From contig CALCCF010000008.1 in assembly GCA_937899905.1 (NCBI GenBank), forward strand, positions 1 through 64,000: DNA of 64,000 nt, in the 5' to 3' direction. How positions within the stretch are numbered: the stretch's first letter is position 1; every line of letters starts with the position of its first letter. The stretch comes from an uncultured Phycisphaeraceae bacterium (GTDB lineage: Bacteria > Planctomycetota > Phycisphaerae > Phycisphaerales > UBA1924). Below the pieces are notes generated by a model. The model saw only the letters and a list, made by a program, of their open reading frames with translations, searched no databases and was not told the DNA's origin. A program made the position numbers and the translations under genes. This document shows positions 9,047-17,286 of this stretch, piece by piece.

Positions 9047-10605
9047 CAGTCGTAGGAGATCCGTGGGTCGGCCAGGGCGTAGAGGATGTCGGCCAAGAGC
9101 AGCGCGAGGATGTTCACCAACCCGACGATCAGCGCGTTTGCCAGGAGCAACTCGCGGTCGCGGAGGTTGATCGCGTCGATGATGAGGTTGCCCATGCCCG
9201 GCACGCTGAAGATGCGCTCGATGACGACCGAGCCGCCCAGCATGGCCGGGAAGATCGACACGAACATGGTGATGATCGGCAGCAGGCTGTTGCGGAACAC
9301 GTGGCGGTAGACCACGTCCCTGCGCGACACACCCTTGGCCTTGGCCGTGCGCACGTAGTCGGCGTTGAAGTTCTCGAGCATCGCCGCACGGGTCTGCTTG
9401 CTCAGGATCGCGAAGCCGGTGTACACCAGACACGCGACCGGCAGCACCAGGTGCCACAGCGTGTCGAGCAGGTAGCCACGCTGCCAGAGGTTCCGTGTCA
9501 CGCCATCGGGCCCGACGGTCTCGACAAACCTCGGCAGCACGGCCATCGACTCTGCCTCGACCGAGTTCAGGCCCGTGACCGGGAATGCGCCGAGGTAGTC
9601 CTTGCTGGCCAGGAAGCCGACCGCGAGCACGCCGGCCCATACGACCGGGATCGACCACAGCGCGACGTAGAACGCGCCCAGGCCGACGTCGACGAGCGAG
9701 CCCTGCCGGCTGGCGGCCAAGATGCCCGAAGGGACCGCGACGAAGTAGATGATCGGTACCGCAATGAGGTTCAGGAGCAGCGTTTTCGGCAGCGCCTCGG
9801 CGATGAGCGACGACACCGGGCGAGAGCGCGAGAAGCTCATGCCAAGGTCGGGCATCGCGATCGACATCGTGCCGGGGATGATCGGGATTCCGGCCTGGCG
9901 GAACATCTTGGCGTCGAAGACCGCGCGCGACTGCGCGGTCGCCTCGGCCAGCACCTCGTAATCCCGGACCATCTGGTCCGCACGCGCCTGGGCGATCGAC
10001 CAGAGCTCGGGGTCCACGGTTTCGAACGCGTCTTTGCCGATCTGCTGGGCCTGCTCGGGCTTGATTTGCCCGCGGTCCTTCACCGCGTCCTCACGAGCGA
10101 GCACCTTGGCGATGTCGCCAACGGCGATCTCGAACGTCGTTCTTGAGCCCAGGTACGCGGCGCGGGCCTGGGCGTAGCTGCCGGCCGCGCGACGGTAGAG
10201 GCGCTGGCGGTCTTCGGCCTCCTCGGGAACTTCGATCTCGGGCGGAGACTCGACCCGCGGGAGTTCGTCGGCGAACCACGACCACAGCGGCGGCGGGTCG
10301 ACCTCGCGGGGCTGGCCGAAGCGATCGCCGTTCACGAACTGGTCTCGGGCACCGAACTTCACCGGGCTCACACGCGCAAGCCAGCGCAGGTACTGCATTG
10401 GGATGGGCGCGTCCAGGCCGTAGCGATCCTCGAGGTACGCGCGCTGCTGGGCGACGCTGCCCGAGTCCATCTGGCCGCCGCCTGAAACATTGAGCGCCGC
10501 GCCGACGCCGCCCGGGCTCATGGCCACGAGCATGAAGATCAGCAGCGTCATCCCGATCACCGTCGGGATCATGAGCAGCAGTCGTCGGATGATGTAGGTG
10601 GTCAT
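9046..10605 (-). CDS. dppB: peptide-type ABC transporter permease (DppB/OppB) with enlarged external loop
   Basis: The N-terminus has the family pattern MTTYIIRRLLLMIPTVIGMT (helix 1). The C-terminal half has TM helices 2-6 and the EAA motif region (ADYVRTAKAKGVSRRDVVYR). DppB proteins are usually 310-340 aa. Here 519 aa arise from about 200 extra residues between helix 1 and helix 2. That insertion is hydrophilic and would be extracytoplasmic. It carries charged helices (ERLYRRAAGSYAQARAAY-like) that could touch the anchored binding protein. The gene lies 36 bp after the binding-protein gene and is coupled to dppC by a one-base overlap. Confidence 0.9.
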   Translation of the reverse strand: MTTYIIRRLLLMIPTVIGMTLLIFMLVAMSPGGVGAALNVSGGGQMDSGSVAQQRAYLEDRYGLDAPIPMQYLRWLARVSPVKFGARDQFVNGDRFGQPREVDPPPLWSWFADELPRVESPPEIEVPEEAEDRQRLYRRAAGSYAQARAAYLGSRTTFEIAVGDIAKVLAREDAVKDRGQIKPEQAQQIGKDAFETVDPELWSIAQARADQMVRDYEVLAEATAQSRAVFDAKMFRQAGIPIIPGTMSIAMPDLGMSFSRSRPVSSLIAEALPKTLLLNLIAVPIIYFVAVPSGILAASRQGSLVDVGLGAFYVALWSIPVVWAGVLAVGFLASKDYLGAFPVTGLNSVEAESMAVLPRFVETVGPDGVTRNLWQRGYLLDTLWHLVLPVACLVYTGFAILSKQTRAAMLENFNADYVRTAKAKGVSRRDVVYRHVFRNSLLPIITMFVSIFPAMLGGSVVIERIFSVPGMGNLIIDAINLRDRELLLANALIVGLVNILALLLADILYALADPRISYD

Positions 10606-10641
10606 CGTCTCGGGTCCCTGGGCGCCGCAGGAAGTGCTGGC

Positions 10642-12555
10642 TTACTGCTGAGTTGGAAGGCTCTCTTGGCCAACCCAGAATTCGAGGTATTCCAGACCCG
10701 AGGAATACTCCTGGATGTTGCCCGACTGCTTGGTCGTGAAGCGCAACCAGGGGATCTCGTTCATGAACGTGTACGGCTGCTCTTCGTGGTACACGTTGTG
10801 GAGCTCGTGCCAGACCTTCATCCGCTCGTCGAAGTCCAGCGTCTGGCGGCCCTGCTCGATGAGCCGATCCGCATCGGGGCTGTTCCATTGGATGAAGTTG
10901 TCGCCCTGGTTCTCGATGTTGTCCGAGTGCCAGATCTGGTACGGATCGCTCTCTGGCGTCGAGGCCGACCACGCGAACGTGATGGCGTCGAAGTCGCGGC
11001 GGTTGAGGATGTCCACGAGCACCGACCAGTCGATCGTGCGCATGGTCATCTCGATGCCGTAGCCGGCGAAGTCCGCCTTCATGAAGTTGGCCATCTGCAG
11101 CGTCGAGTCCGAGCCGTTGGAGAACGTGAACTCGAAGGTGAACGGGTTGCCGTCCGCGTCCTCGAGCTTGCCGTCGCCGTCGCGGTCCATCCAGCCGGCC
11201 TCGGCCAGCAACTCGAGACCACGCTCGGGGTCGTGCGGGTACGGCTCGATGTTCGGGTTGGCCTGCGGCGTCGAGCTCAGGAACGGGCCGGTCGCGGGGC
11301 GCACGAGGTTCTTGGAGATGTCGCGACGGATGCGGTCGCGATCGATCATCAGGGTCATCGCCTTGCGGACCCGTGGGTCGTGGAAGGGCGTCAACCGCTC
11401 GCCGTTACGCGGGCCGCACTGCCACGCGATGAACGAGTAGCCACCACGCATGTTGTACCAGATTCGGGGATCGTGCTCCTCAAGGAAGTCCGCGTCGGCG
11501 CGCTGGTCGACGAACTGCTGGGCGTTGGGACGCATCATGTCGCCCTGGCCGCTGTTGTACGCGATGAGCTTGGTGGTGTAGTCGCTGATAACGGTGATGC
11601 GGTAGCTGTCCAGCGGCGGGCGCGGGCCCCAGTACTGCTCGTTACGCACCAGCACGATGTCGCCGGGCGGGCTCCACTGTGAGTCGGGGCTTGCCGTCGC
11701 GAAGCGGAACGGGCCCGAGCCAACCGTCAGGCCGGTGCTCTGGTTGTACTGCGTGGGAGACTCGGTCCACGGCTCGTAGATGTGCTTGGGCAGGATCTTG
11801 AAGCCCATTGCCTGGTTCAGGTTATCGAAGCGCGGGCTCTTGAAGGTGAACTCGACAACGCGGCTGGTCTCGGGATCGCCGATGACCGTGACCGTGTCGA
11901 TCGCGTTGTACACGCTGCGGAACCGCTCGGCCTCGATCTGGTCGTTGAAGATCAGGTCCTCGTACGTCCAGCGGACGTCTTCGGCGAGCACCGGGGCGCC
12001 ATCGCTGAAACGCGCCGCGTCGCGGATCTTCACCCGGAGCCATTCGCCCGCGGGGTCGTACTGCCACGCCTCACCGAGGCGGCCGCGCATCTTCAGGGAC
12101 TTGGGGTCGTACCAGCCGAGGCTCTCGCACACGAGGTCGACCACGCGCCGGCCGTAGACGTCGGCGTAGGTGAAGGGCGTGACCTTCGGGGGCTGGCCCT
12201 CGTAGATCTCGACGAACTCGCCGCCCATCTTGATGTTGGGATCGTCGTACGGGTCGTTCGAGAAGTCCCAGGGCTCGCTGGTGGTCACCTCGAAGCCATC
12301 GCGGGCCCAGGCGAAGGACGCCGCCTGGCTCGCGCCCGAGCCCGCCCCGGGCTGGGCGGCGACGACCACGGGCCGCTCACGGATCTGCCGGTCGAGCCGG
12401 GCGAGCTGCTGTTCGAGGTTCTCCAGGCGCGTGTTGGCCTTCTGGGTCTCGTCCCAGCGGCGATCGTCCTGGAAGATGACGATCCAGACGCTGACGAACA
12501 GGCCCAGGATCAGAACGATGACGATCAGGTCCTTAAGACCGAAGTTGTTCTGCAT
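10642..12555 (-). CDS. dppA: membrane-anchored substrate-binding protein of a peptide-type ABC importer
   Basis: This is a family 5 solute-binding protein (SBP_bac_5). The body shows the usual features: GRLGEAWQYDPAGEWLRVKI, then FSDGAPVLAEDVRWTYE, then LDSYRITVISDYTTKL, then VRKAMTLMIDRDRIRRDI. It lacks a lipobox or cleavable signal. It begins instead with an uncleaved helix (residues about 9-29) followed by a heptad-like coiled coil (ANTRLENLEQQLARLDRQI), so it is probably tethered to the membrane on a stalk. It contains an EF-like DRDGDGKLEDADGNPF loop. The start at 12555 is the first Met before the helix. It is the first gene of the transporter operon. The true ligand (peptide, nickel or oligosaccharide) cannot be read from sequence. 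Confidence 0.88.
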   Translation of the reverse strand: MQNNFGLKDLIVIVLILGLFVSVWIVIFQDDRRWDETQKANTRLENLEQQLARLDRQIRERPVVVAAQPGAGSGASQAASFAWARDGFEVTTSEPWDFSNDPYDDPNIKMGGEFVEIYEGQPPKVTPFTYADVYGRRVVDLVCESLGWYDPKSLKMRGRLGEAWQYDPAGEWLRVKIRDAARFSDGAPVLAEDVRWTYEDLIFNDQIEAERFRSVYNAIDTVTVIGDPETSRVVEFTFKSPRFDNLNQAMGFKILPKHIYEPWTESPTQYNQSTGLTVGSGPFRFATASPDSQWSPPGDIVLVRNEQYWGPRPPLDSYRITVISDYTTKLIAYNSGQGDMMRPNAQQFVDQRADADFLEEHDPRIWYNMRGGYSFIAWQCGPRNGERLTPFHDPRVRKAMTLMIDRDRIRRDISKNLVRPATGPFLSSTPQANPNIEPYPHDPERGLELLAEAGWMDRDGDGKLEDADGNPFTFEFTFSNGSDSTLQMANFMKADFAGYGIEMTMRTIDWSVLVDILNRRDFDAITFAWSASTPESDPYQIWHSDNIENQGDNFIQWNSPDADRLIEQGRQTLDFDERMKVWHELHNVYHEEQPYTFMNEIPWLRFTTKQSGNIQEYSSGLEYLEFWVGQESLPTQQ

Positions 12556-12727
12556 ATCGACACCTCGCGACGGGGGTGTGGTTCGGCTTCCAAGCCAGCG
12601 GAGTGTGGATGGAGCGCCACCTGCCCCGGCCGCTAGTGTAGCGTGTGTGGCCCGTGGGGCCGCCCGAAGCGGCATCGGTGACCGCCCAGAGTCGACCCTC
12701 GGTTTCCCGACTGGTACCAACACAACA

Positions 12728-12762
12728 CAGGCCCGCATGCCGGCGATCCGGCAGCGGGCCTG
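12728..12762 (-). terminator. strong hairpin between the small ORF and the ABC importer
   Basis: A 15-bp stem (CAGGCCCGC plus TGCCGG, one bulged A) closes on a CGAT tetraloop. Reading on the minus strand it follows the gene ending at 12796, and a T-rich stretch (GTGTTGTGTTGG) comes after it. It probably ends that transcript before the dppA promoter region. Confidence 0.7.
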
Positions 12763-12795
12763 CTGCGTCTACGGGCGTCGATGCTCCGGTGCGGT

Positions 12796-13041
12796 TTAGG
12801 CGGCGCGAGGGCCGTCGTCGTCGCCGTCGAGTTCGAAGCGGTCGATGAGGTTGTGGAGGTTGTCGAGCCTCCGCTGTGCCTGGCCGAGCGCCTGGGTCAC
12901 ATGGCGGATAGCGTCCTGCGAATCGCCCAGCGCCAGCTTCAGGGGACACCCCTCGGCGGGCGGCGGCTCGCTGAGCTTCAGGCTCGGCGTCTGGCTCGTG
13001 CCCTGGGGCTGGTCGGCCGACTGGTTGTCATACGTAAGCAT
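12796..13041 (-). CDS. small hypothetical protein, 81 aa
   Basis: The frame begins MLTYDNQSADQPQGTSQ. It has a disordered N-terminal half, then an amphipathic helix (DSQDAIRHVTQALGQAQRRL) running into DNLHNLIDRFELDGDDDG. A helix-rich acidic C-terminus of this kind suits a small coiled-coil or regulator protein, but no family is recognised. It is followed by a strong hairpin (12728-12762), which supports a real transcript. The start is the only Met before the helix. The gene lies downstream of plsY on the same strand with a 131-bp gap. Confidence 0.5.
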   Translation of the reverse strand: MLTYDNQSADQPQGTSQTPSLKLSEPPPAEGCPLKLALGDSQDAIRHVTQALGQAQRRLDNLHNLIDRFELDGDDDGPRAA

Positions 13042-13172
13042 AACGCAGGCATCGGCTTGCGCGGGATGCCGGTTTGGGCTCTGTGACCCGGATCCGTTCC
13101 GAGCCGCCACATTTGGGCCGCACATCCGGCATTGGCGGCACGGCTCGCAGCCCGCGCGTCGGTTACCGGGGC

Positions 13173-13832
13173 CTACCGGGCCCGCGACCGGATCTTGGGC
13201 TCGGTGCCCGCGACGATCCGCCTCAGGTTGCCCGTGTGGCGGGCAATGACCAGAAGCGCCAGCACCGCCGCGATCGAGACCATCGGCACGGCCGAGGGCG
13301 GGAACGAGCCGTTGGCCGCCGTCGGCAGGGCGGCGGCCCATACCGGCACGCTCCCCGCCGCGCAGACAGACGCGAGCCCGACGTACCGGCTGGTCTTGAG
13401 AACGATCAGCCAGAGAAGGAACGCCAGCACCACCGACACGGTGAGCACCCAGAACACGCCCAGCAGTGCTCCCAAGCCCGTGGCGACGCCCTTCCCACCC
13501 CGAAAGCCGATCCACGGCGAGAACATGTGGCCAAGAACAGCGGCGACAGGCGTGAGCAGCCAGATCCAGACCATGCCGACCGGCGCGTCCAGATTGCCCA
13601 ATGTGCCCAGCGCGAGGCCAGTTGTAAGCGAGGGGATGAGGCCCTTGGCGACGTCGAGCGCGAAGCACAGGTTGCCAGGCCCCGGTCCGAGAACGCGCTT
13701 GACGTTCGTCGCTCCGATGTTGCCCGAGCCTTCCTCGAAGATGTTCACGCCCTTGGAACGGGCGATGAGATAGCCAAACGGGATGGACCCGATGACAAAT
13801 GCCGCGATGGTCAGCGCGATGGCGACAAGCAC
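13173..13832 (-). CDS. plsY: glycerol-3-phosphate acyltransferase PlsY
   Basis: This membrane enzyme transfers the acyl group from acyl-phosphate to glycerol-3-phosphate, the first step of phospholipid synthesis. All three conserved loops are present: GSIPFGYLIAR, then EGSGNIGATNVKRVLG, then GHMFSPWIGFRGGKGVATGLG, with a later HTGNLRRIVAGTEPKI end. About five transmembrane helices fit the family, and 219 aa is close to the usual 200. The start is taken as GTG at 13832 because TATCCT lies exactly 6 nt before it and no ATG is available. The promoter is back-to-back with that of the secreted protein starting at 13950. Confidence 0.93.
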   Translation of the reverse strand: MLVAIALTIAAFVIGSIPFGYLIARSKGVNIFEEGSGNIGATNVKRVLGPGPGNLCFALDVAKGLIPSLTTGLALGTLGNLDAPVGMVWIWLLTPVAAVLGHMFSPWIGFRGGKGVATGLGALLGVFWVLTVSVVLAFLLWLIVLKTSRYVGLASVCAAGSVPVWAAALPTAANGSFPPSAVPMVSIAAVLALLVIARHTGNLRRIVAGTEPKIRSRAR

Positions 13833-13838
13833 AACCCG

Positions 13839-13844
13839 AGGATA
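13839..13844 (-). promoter_or_regulatory. -10-like hexamer of plsY, probably leaderless
   Basis: TATCCT lies 6 nt before the GTG start and there is no Shine-Dalgarno. It fixes the otherwise ambiguous start of plsY. Confidence 0.5.
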
Positions 13845-13870
13845 TGGGCGGACTTTGCGGGGATCTTGCG

Positions 13871-13899
13871 TTGGCGGAAGGGCGGAGTTGGGGTAGGCT
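13871..13899 (+). promoter_or_regulatory. promoter of the Gly-Cys-tail protein at 13950
   Basis: TTGGCG and TAGGCT are separated by 17 bp and end 50 bp before the ATG. The arrangement closely resembles the promoter proposed at 25581-25609 (TTGGAG, 17 bp, TAGGGT). Confidence 0.45.
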
Positions 13900-13949
13900 G
13901 TACGTCTGGAGAGCGACGAGAGACCAGCAACGAAAGACCGGAGGCTCGG

Positions 13950-14645
13950 ATGCGAGTGGCAAGCACAGTTGTGGCCCTGGCGGGCGTGATGGGCATCGCG
14001 GCGGCTGCGGCGGCCCAGGATTCGGTCACGATCGATCTGGCCGGCGTGGTGATCGAGGACGGCGAGGACGTGTCGCGTTCGAGCGCACCGGACACCATCG
14101 ACCCGGCGACGCGGTATCGCTACGAGGTCTCGGGCATGGTCCAGGGCCGGGGCGTGGTGCTCGGCTCGCTGTTCCCCCAGCCGACTCCGCTCGCCGACGC
14201 GCTCGAGAGCCTGGCCCCGGGCTCGTCCGACTTCCTGACGGGCGAGATCGACAACCCGGACGGCACGCACCCGTTCCAGGTGCTCGGCGAGACCTTCGAG
14301 GGCGAGGAGACGCTCGTGGGCATCACCGTGCGCTTTGCGGCGACGTTCGATGCGGGCATCGGTGCGGACAATGTCGCGTTCTTTAACATCCGCGATGTCG
14401 TGCTCTCACCAAGCTTCCTTGTCGGCTCGCTCCGCTTCACCGAGGGCACGGCGGTCATCGATCGCATCGAGTTCGACTGCCGCGCCGACATCGACGGCGA
14501 TGGCTCGCTGACGATCTTCGACTTCCTGGCCTTCCAGAACCTATTCGACGCGGGCGACCCGGCGGCGGACTTCGACGGCGACGGCCAGTTCACGCTCTTT
14601 GACTTCCTCGAGTTCCAGAACGAGTTCGACGCGGGCTGCGACTGA
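13950..14645 (+). CDS. secreted protein with C-terminal Gly-Cys dockerin-like tail
   Basis: A signal peptide (MRVASTVVALAGVMGIAAAAAA) leads into a beta-rich middle of about 150 residues with no recognised family (for example TRYRYEVSGMVQGRGVVLGS). The last 58 residues are two calcium-loop units, DIDGDGSLTIFDFLAFQN and DFDGDGQFTLFDFLEFQN, and the protein closes on FDAGCD. Such tails are known from planctomycete exported proteins (called GC-type dockerin-like tails) and are thought to act as an anchoring or sorting tag. That role is family inference and is not shown here. The gene stands alone, with its own promoter and 297 bp of noncoding DNA after it. The mature function is unknown. Confidence 0.85.
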   Translation: MRVASTVVALAGVMGIAAAAAAQDSVTIDLAGVVIEDGEDVSRSSAPDTIDPATRYRYEVSGMVQGRGVVLGSLFPQPTPLADALESLAPGSSDFLTGEIDNPDGTHPFQVLGETFEGEETLVGITVRFAATFDAGIGADNVAFFNIRDVVLSPSFLVGSLRFTEGTAVIDRIEFDCRADIDGDGSLTIFDFLAFQNLFDAGDPAADFDGDGQFTLFDFLEFQNEFDAGCD

Positions 14646-14942
14646 CCGCTCGGCGGGCCACGATGTACGACATTTGGTCGATGTTGACTCGAGCGCCTGT
14701 GGCGTGCTTAGGCATCGCCATGGATCGTTCGTGGGTTGTTGTGGTCCTCGACAGCTTGAATCCAGGGATATTGCATGCCTGCAGCGCGAATCCGCGGTCG
14801 CTATCCGCCTCGAAGTCGACAGGTCGAGGGACATTCCCTGAATAAGAAGTCGCGCAGTCCTGTATCATGAGAGATCGGCCTATCCAAGGGTTGGTGTCGA
14901 GCGCGCGGACGCGCGCTCACGGTGCAAGGGAAGGGAACGAGC
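14646..14942. other. noncoding gap of 297 bp between two Gly-Cys-tail genes
   Basis: No convincing coding frame, hairpin terminator or RNA gene is seen. TATCAT at about 14863-14868, in the context TGTATCATGAG, could be a -10 for the next gene, but a matching -35 is unclear. Short frames on both strands here lack the codon bias of neighbouring genes. Confidence 0.4.
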
Positions 14943-17270
14943 ATGGGTTGTGCGGCGAGGACAAATCGGCAGGCGAAGAGGCTCGTGGTGACGGCGTTGG
15001 TCGGACTCCTAATCCATGGCACGGCCGCGGGGGACGATTGCGACCTGTTCCCCGAGCACGTGTTCGTTCCGACGGGGGGCGGCACGCTCGCGGTGGCGAT
15101 CGGTGATCTCGATGGCAATGGCACCCGCGACCTCGCCGTGGCGAACGGCGCGACCGACGACATCTCCATCGTGCTAGGCAACGGCGACGGCACGTTTGCG
15201 CCGGAGGTCCGGTACGCCGCGGGCAACACGCCAAGAGACATCGCGGTCGGCGAGTTCAATGGCGACGGCGTCCCAGACGTGGCCGCTGTCAACTTCTTCA
15301 GCAACGAGGTCTCGGTCTACCTGGGCGTCGGCGACGGCACGTTCGGCGAGCAGTCCCGCTACAACACCAGCTCGCGCCCGAACTCACTCGTGATCGCGGA
15401 CTTCGATGGGAACGGCACCGATGATCTCGCGTTGACCAACGGAAGCACCGACAATGTTCTCGTCTTGCCCGGCAACGGCGATGGTACTTTTGGCATCGCG
15501 ACCACCGTGCCCGTGGCCAATTCCCCCAGCGGGCTTGCAGTTGGCGACTTAGATGACGATGGCGACGCCGACTTGGTCGTCGCGTACTCCGATTCGGACT
15601 TCATCTCCGTCATCCTCGGTATCGGTGATGGCGAGTTTGCGCGCGACGTCCGCTACAACACGGGCGGTCGCTCGGTGTACGTCGCGATTGGCGACCTAGA
15701 CAACGATGGCGATGCCGACCTCGCCGCCGCGAACTCGAGGAGCGACGACGTCTCGATCCTGCTCAACGATGGCGACGCGGTCTTCTCCGCTCAGGGACGC
15801 TTCCGCGTGGGAGACGATCCCGTATTCACGCTGATCGGCGATCTCGATGATGATGGCAACGCCGATGTGGTCGCGACCAACGAGGACAGCGACGACGTCT
15901 CGATCTTGCTCGGCAACGGCGACGGCACCTTCGCCCGCCAGGTCAGGTATGTCGCCGGGACTCGCCCGACGTTCGCGGCGATCGATGACCTTGACGGCGA
16001 CGACGATGCCGACCTCGTGGTGGCGAACCGCTTCGGAAGCGCCGTTTCCGTCCTCTTCTCCGACGGGGACGGCACCTTCCCCACCGAGACCCGCTTCGGC
16101 TCGGGCGACGAGCCCTACGCCGTAGCGATCGACGACTTCGATGGTGATGGCGTTGCCGATCTTGCCGTGGCCAACGCGGAGAGCGCCGACGTCTCGGTCT
16201 TGCTCGGCGAGGGCCCAGGCACGTTCGGGCCGCAAACCATGTACGGCGTGGGAGTCATGCCGCACGACGTCGCCGCGGACGATCTTGACGGCGATGGCGA
16301 TCGAGACCTTGTCGTGGCCAACTCGGGGAGCAACGACGTCTCCGTCTTGCTCGGCAATGGCGATGGGACGTTCGCGGCCCAGACGCGCTACGACGTGGGC
16401 ACAAGGCCGAAATCCGTGTCGATCGCCGACCTCGATGGCAACGGAGTTCGAGACCTCGTCATCGCCAACGCGGGCAGCGCGGACGCGTCGGTCTTGCTCG
16501 GCGTCGGCGACGGGACGTTCGCGCCCCAGTCACGGTTCGACACCGGCGTGAGCCCGTGGTCGGTTGTGGTTGCCGACCTGGATGGCGATGGCACGCTCGA
16601 CCTCGCGGTCACGAACGCGAGCACGGGAGACATGTCGGTGCTCTTTGGTCTCGGCGACGGGACCTTTGCGGACGATGTCCGATTCGACGTAGGCACCGCC
16701 CCGCAGTCCATCGATGCCGGCGATATCGACGGCGATGGGGACGTCGATCTCGCCGTCGCGAACGCGACGAGTGACGATCTTTCGATCCTCTTCAACATCG
16801 GCGATGGCTCGTTCTTCCCCGACTTTCGCTACTTCGCCGGCGACTTGCCTCGTTCTCTTCAGATCGTGGACATCAACGGAGATTCGGTGCCTGACCTCGC
16901 TCTGACGAACCCGGACGCCGACACCATCACCATCATGCTGGGCGATGGCGACGGAACCTTCGGGCTCAGAATGCGATACGACGTTCGGAATCGTCCGCAA
17001 GCCATCGCGATCGCGGACCTCGACGGCGACGGTGATCGCGACATCGCGGTCACGAACAACGCCATCGGCGGTGTGTCCGTCCTGCTGAATCGGTGTGAGA
17101 GCTGCCCCGCTGATCTCGACGGCGACGGTGAGCTCACGCTCTTCGATTTCCTGGCGTTCCAGAACCTCTTCGACTCCGGCGACCCAGCCGCCGACTTCGA
17201 CGGCGACGGGAGTCTCACGCTATTCGATTTCCTGGCTTTCCAGAACGAGTTCGACGCCGGGTGCGAGTAA
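14943..17270 (+). CDS. secreted FG-GAP/VCBS repeat protein, 14 repeats, Gly-Cys dockerin-like tail
   Basis: After a signal peptide (about residues 1-30) the protein is a run of 14 FG-GAP-type units. Thirteen complete units are each exactly 49 aa, and the last is cut at VSVLLNRC. A typical unit reads VAIGDLDGNGTRDLAVANG, then ISIVLGNGDGTFAPEVRY, with Asp-rich calcium loops. Fourteen blades would fit two seven-bladed beta-propellers, as in integrin-type folds. The C-terminal 58 residues are two DxDGDGxLTLFDF units ending DAGCE. The start at 14943 is supported by AAGGGAAGGGAA just upstream. A probable extracellular or surface-bound binding protein; the ligand is unknown. A 7-repeat paralogue lies at 39101-40420. 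Confidence 0.9.
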   Translation: MGCAARTNRQAKRLVVTALVGLLIHGTAAGDDCDLFPEHVFVPTGGGTLAVAIGDLDGNGTRDLAVANGATDDISIVLGNGDGTFAPEVRYAAGNTPRDIAVGEFNGDGVPDVAAVNFFSNEVSVYLGVGDGTFGEQSRYNTSSRPNSLVIADFDGNGTDDLALTNGSTDNVLVLPGNGDGTFGIATTVPVANSPSGLAVGDLDDDGDADLVVAYSDSDFISVILGIGDGEFARDVRYNTGGRSVYVAIGDLDNDGDADLAAANSRSDDVSILLNDGDAVFSAQGRFRVGDDPVFTLIGDLDDDGNADVVATNEDSDDVSILLGNGDGTFARQVRYVAGTRPTFAAIDDLDGDDDADLVVANRFGSAVSVLFSDGDGTFPTETRFGSGDEPYAVAIDDFDGDGVADLAVANAESADVSVLLGEGPGTFGPQTMYGVGVMPHDVAADDLDGDGDRDLVVANSGSNDVSVLLGNGDGTFAAQTRYDVGTRPKSVSIADLDGNGVRDLVIANAGSADASVLLGVGDGTFAPQSRFDTGVSPWSVVVADLDGDGTLDLAVTNASTGDMSVLFGLGDGTFADDVRFDVGTAPQSIDAGDIDGDGDVDLAVANATSDDLSILFNIGDGSFFPDFRYFAGDLPRSLQIVDINGDSVPDLALTNPDADTITIMLGDGDGTFGLRMRYDVRNRPQAIAIADLDGDGDRDIAVTNNAIGGVSVLLNRCESCPADLDGDGELTLFDFLAFQNLFDSGDPAADFDGDGSLTLFDFLAFQNEFDAGCE

Positions 17271-17286
17271 TGCCGATAGGCCCAGC

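Noticed and set aside
9047-9658. Upstream extension of dppC to 9658
   Set aside because: It would overlap dppB by 600 bp, and the extra residues have no permease character. The TGATG overlap fixes the start at 9046.
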